A stretch of 45,023 nt of DNA. Source: Candidatus Brevifilum fermentans (lineage in GTDB: Bacteria > Chloroflexota > Anaerolineae > Anaerolineales > Villigracilaceae). The notes under the pieces are model-generated. The model ran no database searches. It was not told where the DNA came from and saw only the letters and a list, made by a program, of their open reading frames with translations. Both the position numbers and the translations under genes were made by a program. Numbering within the stretch: the stretch's first letter is position 1; each line of letters starts with the position of its first letter. The DNA is taken from assembly GCA_945877125.1 (NCBI GenBank), contig CAMCQT010000027.1, forward strand, positions 1 to 45,023. Reading direction: 5' to 3'. This document shows positions 41,498 through 45,023 of this stretch, in pieces.

Positions 41498-42019
41498 ATG
41501 AAAAAAGGATTAGTCATCGTCAACACCGGCAACGGCAAAGGCAAAAGCACAGCGGCCTTCGGCTTGCTCCTGCGTGCCTGGGGGCGCGGACTGCGCGTCT
41601 GCGTGGTGCAATTCATCAAATCTGAAACTGGCAAATGGGGCGAGATCAAAGCCGCGCAAAAACTCGGCATTGACTGGTTCACCACCGGCGACGGCTTTAC
41701 CTGGACATCGAAAGACATGGACGAAACCGTGGCGCGCGCCATTGCTGGCTGGGAAGTTGCGAAAGAAAAAATCGTCAGCGGCAATTACGACGTGATCGTT
41801 TTGGACGAATTCACCTACGCCATGCACTTTGCCTGGCTCGAAACAAATCAAGTCATTGACTGGCTCAAGTCCAACAAGCCCACCGAACTGCATCTCGTCA
41901 TCACCGGTCGCGATGCACCCGCTGAGTTGATCGAGTACGCCGACTTGGTGACAGAAATGACGGAAGTAAAACATCCATACCAACAGGGAATTTTGGCGCA
42001 GGCTGGAATTGAATTTTAA
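41498..42019 (+). CDS. cobO: Cob(I)alamin/corrinoid adenosyltransferase (CobA/CobO type)
   Basis: The 173-aa product has the P-loop [48 protein letters not shown] and [22 protein letters not shown], all diagnostic of CobA/BtuR/CobO. It transfers the adenosyl group from ATP to Co(I) corrinoids, so imported corrinoid enters as the adenosyl form. Length is normal for the family. Confidence 0.94.
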   Translation: MKKGLVIVNTGNGKGKSTAAFGLLLRAWGRGLRVCVVQFIKSETGKWGEIKAAQKLGIDWFTTGDGFTWTSKDMDETVARAIAGWEVAKEKIVSGNYDVIVLDEFTYAMHFAWLETNQVIDWLKSNKPTELHLVITGRDAPAELIEYADLVTEMTEVKHPYQQGILAQAGIEF

Positions 42020-42021
42020 GG

Positions 42022-42145
42022 CAAGGATGAATGATGAAGGCTGAAGGATGAATTATTAACTTGTTCATCCTGATCCCAATCCCGAAGGGATGCAATGATT
42101 ATAGAATTGCGCAAACATGTATCCCAAATCCCGAAGGGATGTCAT
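42022..42145. repeat. GGATGAAGG words and ATCCCGAAGGGAT repeats
   Basis: GGATGAATGATGAAGG words (42025-42050) are followed by two ATCCCGAAGGGATG units (42079-42092, 42128-42141). Non-coding gap between cobO and cobT. Confidence 0.55.
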
Positions 42146-42183
42146 GGTTTTGCTAAATGCAGTACTGTAGGAAAAAAGAAATT

Positions 42184-43236
42184 ATGAAACTCGAAGAAAT
42201 CATCAACAAGATTCAACCGCTCGACGAAGCCGCCATGCAATCCGCGCAGGCGCGGCAAAATATGTTGACCAAGCCGCAGGGAAGTTTGGGGCGGCTGGAG
42301 GAATTATCCATTCAACTGGCAGGGATTTATCGCAAGCCGATTCCCGCCATTAAAGATAAAGTCATCATCACCATGGCGGGTGACCACGGAGTTGTCGCCG
42401 AGGGCGTCAGCGCGTTTCCGCAGGAAGTCACTCCGCAGATGGTGTTGAACTTCCTGAACGGCGGCGCGGCGATCAACGTGCTTTCGCGGCATATCGGCGC
42501 GCGCGTGGTCATCGTGGATATGGGTGTGGCGAGCGACTTTGAGCCGCACCCGTCGCTGGTCGTGAAGAAAGTCGCCAAGGGAACCGCGAACATGGCGCAA
42601 GGTCCAGCCATGACCCGTGCTCAGGCAGAGCAGGCAATTCTCGCGGGTGTGGAAGTCGTCGAAGCAGAGATTCAACGCGGGCTGGATATTGTCGGCACGG
42701 GTGATATGGGCATCGGCAACACAACTCCGTCCGCCGCCATTGCCGCCGTGTTCACAGGTGAGTCGCCTGCCAGGATCGCAGGGCGCGGCACAGGCGTGGA
42801 CGACGAAGGCTTGAAAAGAAAGATCAGCACCGTCGAGCGTGCGCTCGCGGTCAACCAACCCAACCCCAAAGACGGCTTGGATGTCCTCGCCAAAGTCGGC
42901 GGTTTTGAAATCGGCGGGCTGGCGGGCGTCATTCTCGGAGCCGCCGCCAACGGCAAACCTGTCATGGTCGATGGTTTCATCTCAACCGCCGCCGCCATGA
43001 TCGCCGTCAGCATTGCGCCCGCCGCGCGCGCCTATCTCATCTCGGCGCATCGCTCGCAGGAATTTGGTCACGGGGTCATGCTCAACTGGCTCAACCTCAA
43101 ACCGCTCTTCGACCTCGACTTGCGACTCGGCGAAGGCACGGGCGCCGCGCTCGGTATCAGCATGGCAGAAGCCGCCTGCAAAATTCTCTCCGAAATGGCA
43201 ACCTTCGGCGAAGCTGGCGTGAGCGACAAGGAATAA
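42184..43236 (+). CDS. cobT: Nicotinate-nucleotide--dimethylbenzimidazole phosphoribosyltransferase
   Basis: ATG 42184 is preferred to an upstream in-frame ATG (42157). The 350-aa product has KPQGSLGRLEELSIQLAGI, TMAGDHGVVAEGVSAFP, DMGVASDF, GDMGIGNTTPSAAI, GRGTGVDDEGL and LRLGEGTGAALG near the C-terminus, where the catalytic Glu lies. It activates the lower-ligand base (DMB or other) to an alpha-ribotide for the nucleotide loop. The window lacks bluB or bza genes, so the base is probably salvaged. Confidence 0.96.
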   Translation: MKLEEIINKIQPLDEAAMQSAQARQNMLTKPQGSLGRLEELSIQLAGIYRKPIPAIKDKVIITMAGDHGVVAEGVSAFPQEVTPQMVLNFLNGGAAINVLSRHIGARVVIVDMGVASDFEPHPSLVVKKVAKGTANMAQGPAMTRAQAEQAILAGVEVVEAEIQRGLDIVGTGDMGIGNTTPSAAIAAVFTGESPARIAGRGTGVDDEGLKRKISTVERALAVNQPNPKDGLDVLAKVGGFEIGGLAGVILGAAANGKPVMVDGFISTAAAMIAVSIAPAARAYLISAHRSQEFGHGVMLNWLNLKPLFDLDLRLGEGTGAALGISMAEAACKILSEMATFGEAGVSDKE

Positions 43237-43243
43237 TTTTATT

Positions 43244-43313
43244 CACCACAGATAAACACAGATAAAAAGGATGTTTAGATTTTCTATCTGTGTTTATCCT
43301 GTTCATCTGTGGT
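43244..43313. repeat. CACAGATNAACACAGATAAA inverted repeat
   Basis: CACCACAGATAAACACAGATA on the left (43244 onward, first 20 bases shown in part) faces TCTATCTGTGTTTATC and TTCATCTGTGG on the right. It lies in the gap between cobT and cobS and matches the words at 36096-36122. Confidence 0.65.
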
Positions 43314-43330
43314 TTGATTTAAACTCAAAA

Positions 43331-44059
43331 ATGAAACATCTTCTAACCGCCTTCAACCTTCTAACCACAATTCCCCTGCCCGCCAGCAAAGACTGGCAGG
43401 CGGGCGACAGCGGACGCGCCTCGGTCTGGTATCCATTTGTTGGATTAATCATCGGCGGATTAACCTGGCTGATGTGGACTGGAACCATGCGCGTCTTTCC
43501 CGCGCCCGTGGCTGGGATTCTGACTCTGGTAGTTTGGGTTATGCTGACAGGTGGTCTGCACCTCGACGGTCTCGCGGACTGCTGCGACGGTCTGCTGGCA
43601 AGCACATCCGTTGAGCGCAGACTTGAAATCATGAAAGATCCGCGCCTCGGCGCGTTCGGCGGCATCGGCTTGCTTTTGGTTTTGCTGCTCAAAGCCGCAA
43701 CGCTGGCAACACTCACGCCCGCTTCAAGTTTTGGAATCATCCTTGCCGCGAGCCTCGGACGTTGGTGTATTCTCCCAGCGGGGATAATGCCGCTCGCGCG
43801 CCCCTCAGGCTTGGGCGCGGACTTTGCTGCGGGGTTTCATCGCAGGTATATTTTTGTTGGCGCAATCATTCCGCTTGCACTCGCGCTCATTTTGGGCGCA
43901 CGCGGAGTCATCTCTCTGCTCGCAGGATTAATCGCGGCGGCGTTGGTTTTGCGGTTGGCAAAATCCCGCATCGGCGGCGTGACTGGCGACGTGTTCGGCA
44001 TGACCGTCGAAGTCGTTGAAACCGTTTCGCTGTTGATTTTTGCAATTGGAGTTTTATGA
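43331..44059 (+). CDS. cobS: Adenosylcobinamide-GDP ribazoletransferase
   Basis: ATG 43331 is used; the frame upstream covers a repeat. The 242-aa membrane protein begins KHLLTAFNLLTTIPLP and has MLTGGLHLDGLADCCDGL and MKDPRLGAFGGIGLL, the Asp-rich motifs of CobS, plus GGVTGDVFGMTVEVVET near the end. It joins the alpha-ribotide made by CobT with AdoCbi-GDP at the membrane. The window contains no cobU/cobP to make AdoCbi-GDP. Its stop overlaps the start of cbiR by 4 bases. Confidence 0.94.
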   Translation: MKHLLTAFNLLTTIPLPASKDWQAGDSGRASVWYPFVGLIIGGLTWLMWTGTMRVFPAPVAGILTLVVWVMLTGGLHLDGLADCCDGLLASTSVERRLEIMKDPRLGAFGGIGLLLVLLLKAATLATLTPASSFGIILAASLGRWCILPAGIMPLARPSGLGADFAAGFHRRYIFVGAIIPLALALILGARGVISLLAGLIAAALVLRLAKSRIGGVTGDVFGMTVEVVETVSLLIFAIGVL

Positions 44060-44856
44060 ACGACTTTCCTTTTCGCCTCGGCACAAGTTCGTACATCATT
44101 CCCGCTGACCTTTTGCCCAACGCGTATTATTTGGCGGGCAAGGTGCGCGATATTGAGTTGATTCTGTTTGAGGTGGATGACGGACCCAACAACCTGCCCG
44201 CGCCTGAGGTGATTGAAGAACTTGTGCAAATTGCGCGCGAGCAGGATTTGACCTACACCGTCCATTTGCCGCTTGACTTGAAGTTGGGCGACGACGGCTC
44301 GGAGCAGGATATTTCGTTGGCGAAAGCAAAGCGCGTGATCGACTGCACGCGCGGACTTGACCCGTGGGCGTATGTTTTGCACCTCGACGGCAGATCGGTG
44401 CGGACATCGACCGACGCGACGTTGATCGCGCGCTGGCAGGATCATTCGGTGCGCGCGCTGGAGATCGTTTCAGAATGGGTCGGCGGCGCAGAGAAACTGG
44501 CGGTTGAAAATTTGGAAACTTATCCGCTTGATTTCATTCAGCCCGTGCTCGACCGCATCCCCGTCAGCCGCTGTGTGGATATTGGTCATTTGTGGTTGGA
44601 TGGTCACGATCCGATTCCGTATTTGCAAGCCGCGCTGCCGCGCACGCGCGTGATCCATATCCATGGAATCGCCGAACGTGACCATCGCTCACTGGCTTTC
44701 ATGCCGCAGGAAAAAGTCCGCGTCGTGTGGGATGAAATTATCCGCGTGAAATATGCGGGAGTGCTGACCCTTGAAATTTTCTCGGAGGAGGATTTTCTTT
44801 CTTCGATGGACGTGATTAATACAATATCTCAAAACCAATCAAAACCGTCACGTTGA
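44056..44856 (+). CDS. cbiR: CbiR-like cobamide remodelling phosphodiesterase (TIM barrel)
   Basis: The 266-aa product has an AP-endonuclease-2-like TIM barrel: FRLGTSSYIIPADLLPNAYYL at the N-terminus, TYTVHLPLDLKLG, VLHLDGR, LAVENLETYPLDF, CVDIGHLWLDGHDP, VIHIHGIAERDHRSL and LTLEIFSEEDF, with His, Glu and Asp residues suited to a metal site. The start of the fold and the overlap with cobS match CbiR, which hydrolyses the nucleotide loop of cobamides so that a new lower ligand can be fitted. The stop codon comes from a palindromic repeat (44847-44865). A general sugar phosphate isomerase is the main alternative. Confidence 0.75.
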   Translation: MNDFPFRLGTSSYIIPADLLPNAYYLAGKVRDIELILFEVDDGPNNLPAPEVIEELVQIAREQDLTYTVHLPLDLKLGDDGSEQDISLAKAKRVIDCTRGLDPWAYVLHLDGRSVRTSTDATLIARWQDHSVRALEIVSEWVGGAEKLAVENLETYPLDFIQPVLDRIPVSRCVDIGHLWLDGHDPIPYLQAALPRTRVIHIHGIAERDHRSLAFMPQEKVRVVWDEIIRVKYAGVLTLEIFSEEDFLSSMDVINTISQNQSKPSR

Positions 44857-44872
44857 AAACGTGACCTACTTT
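44847..44872. repeat. GTCACG palindrome, copy 3, supplying the cbiR stop codon
   Basis: GTCACGTTGAAAACGTGAC (44847-44865) then CTACTTT. The TGA of cbiR (44854-44856) lies in the loop, so the last residues of the protein derive from the repeat. Confidence 0.7.
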
Positions 44873-44876
44873 ACCT

Positions 44877-45023
44877 TTAGTTTTCGCTAACAAAAAGAGG
44901 TAATAGGGTTGTTGGGGCGATATTTTTGATTCGCGCCAGGTGACCTACGGGTAAATGGGAAGTAGCCGAGTTCTTTTTTCGAAGTCGTCCTGAAAGATTG
45001 GCAAGTGTGGGAAATGCCTGTCC
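44877..45023 (-). CDS. Possible 3' end of an unidentified gene (48 codons, cut by window edge)
   Basis: The minus strand is open from the window edge to TAA at 44879-44877, with a basic, Leu/Arg-rich translation. No family recognised, and this length is not significant by itself. Confidence 0.15.
   Translation of the reverse strand, partial: GQAFPTLANLSGRLRKKNSATSHLPVGHLARIKNIAPTTLLPLFVSEN

Overview
The window looks like a chromosomal segment of an Anaerolineae-type Chloroflexota bacterium. This is an inference from gene content and style, not from a marker gene. The pointers are a fused E1 alpha/beta 2-oxoacid dehydrogenase, a YprA/MrfA-like helicase carrying an HNH domain, a cobamide remodelling operon with a CbiR-like enzyme, many starts preceded 6 to 9 nt by a -10 box and no Shine-Dalgarno, and very many short palindromic repeats.

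Left part (1-7.6 kb), accessory. The 5' part of a NACHT/STAND NTPase, a type IV AbiE toxin-antitoxin pair, a RecD-like helicase remnant and a decayed second copy of the abiEi 3' end lead into a recombination module. That module has a strong promoter with a short terminated leader, a 58-aa ORF translationally coupled to a large serine recombinase, a divergent XRE regulator, and a second large serine recombinase whose reading frame runs into a tRNA-Ser(GCU) gene. A tRNA-Ser(UGA) follows. This resembles the end of an integrated element at a tRNA.

Middle (7.6-32.4 kb), mostly core. It holds two SAM methyltransferases, a beta-propeller lipoprotein, a 2-oxoacid dehydrogenase operon on the minus strand (E1, E2, methyltransferase, E3) interrupted by a GxxExxY gene between inverted repeats, a HigBA/RelE-type TA pair, a membrane Fe-S oxidoreductase, a Tat-exported DUF1800/DUF1501 pair, a GGDEF diguanylate cyclase, mutL divergent from a HAD phosphatase, a CtpA protease, a YugP-like zinc peptidase, a flippase-like membrane protein and the helicase-HNH protein.

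Right part (32.4-45 kb). A lone Flp pilin, a MITE-like element, hutI, arginase and an inositol-phosphatase family gene come first, then two tandem NAD(P)-binding/DUF2867 paralogues. A cobalamin riboswitch then precedes btuF, btuC, cobO, cobT, cobS and cbiR, which together would import corrinoid, adenosylate it and swap the lower ligand.

The most unusual theme is the spread of hairpin-forming short-word repeats into places with function: inter-domain linkers of E2 and MutL (sharing an identical 16-mer), the helicase, the Fe-S protein, an epimerase C-terminus, stop codons, and the peripheral loop of the riboswitch.
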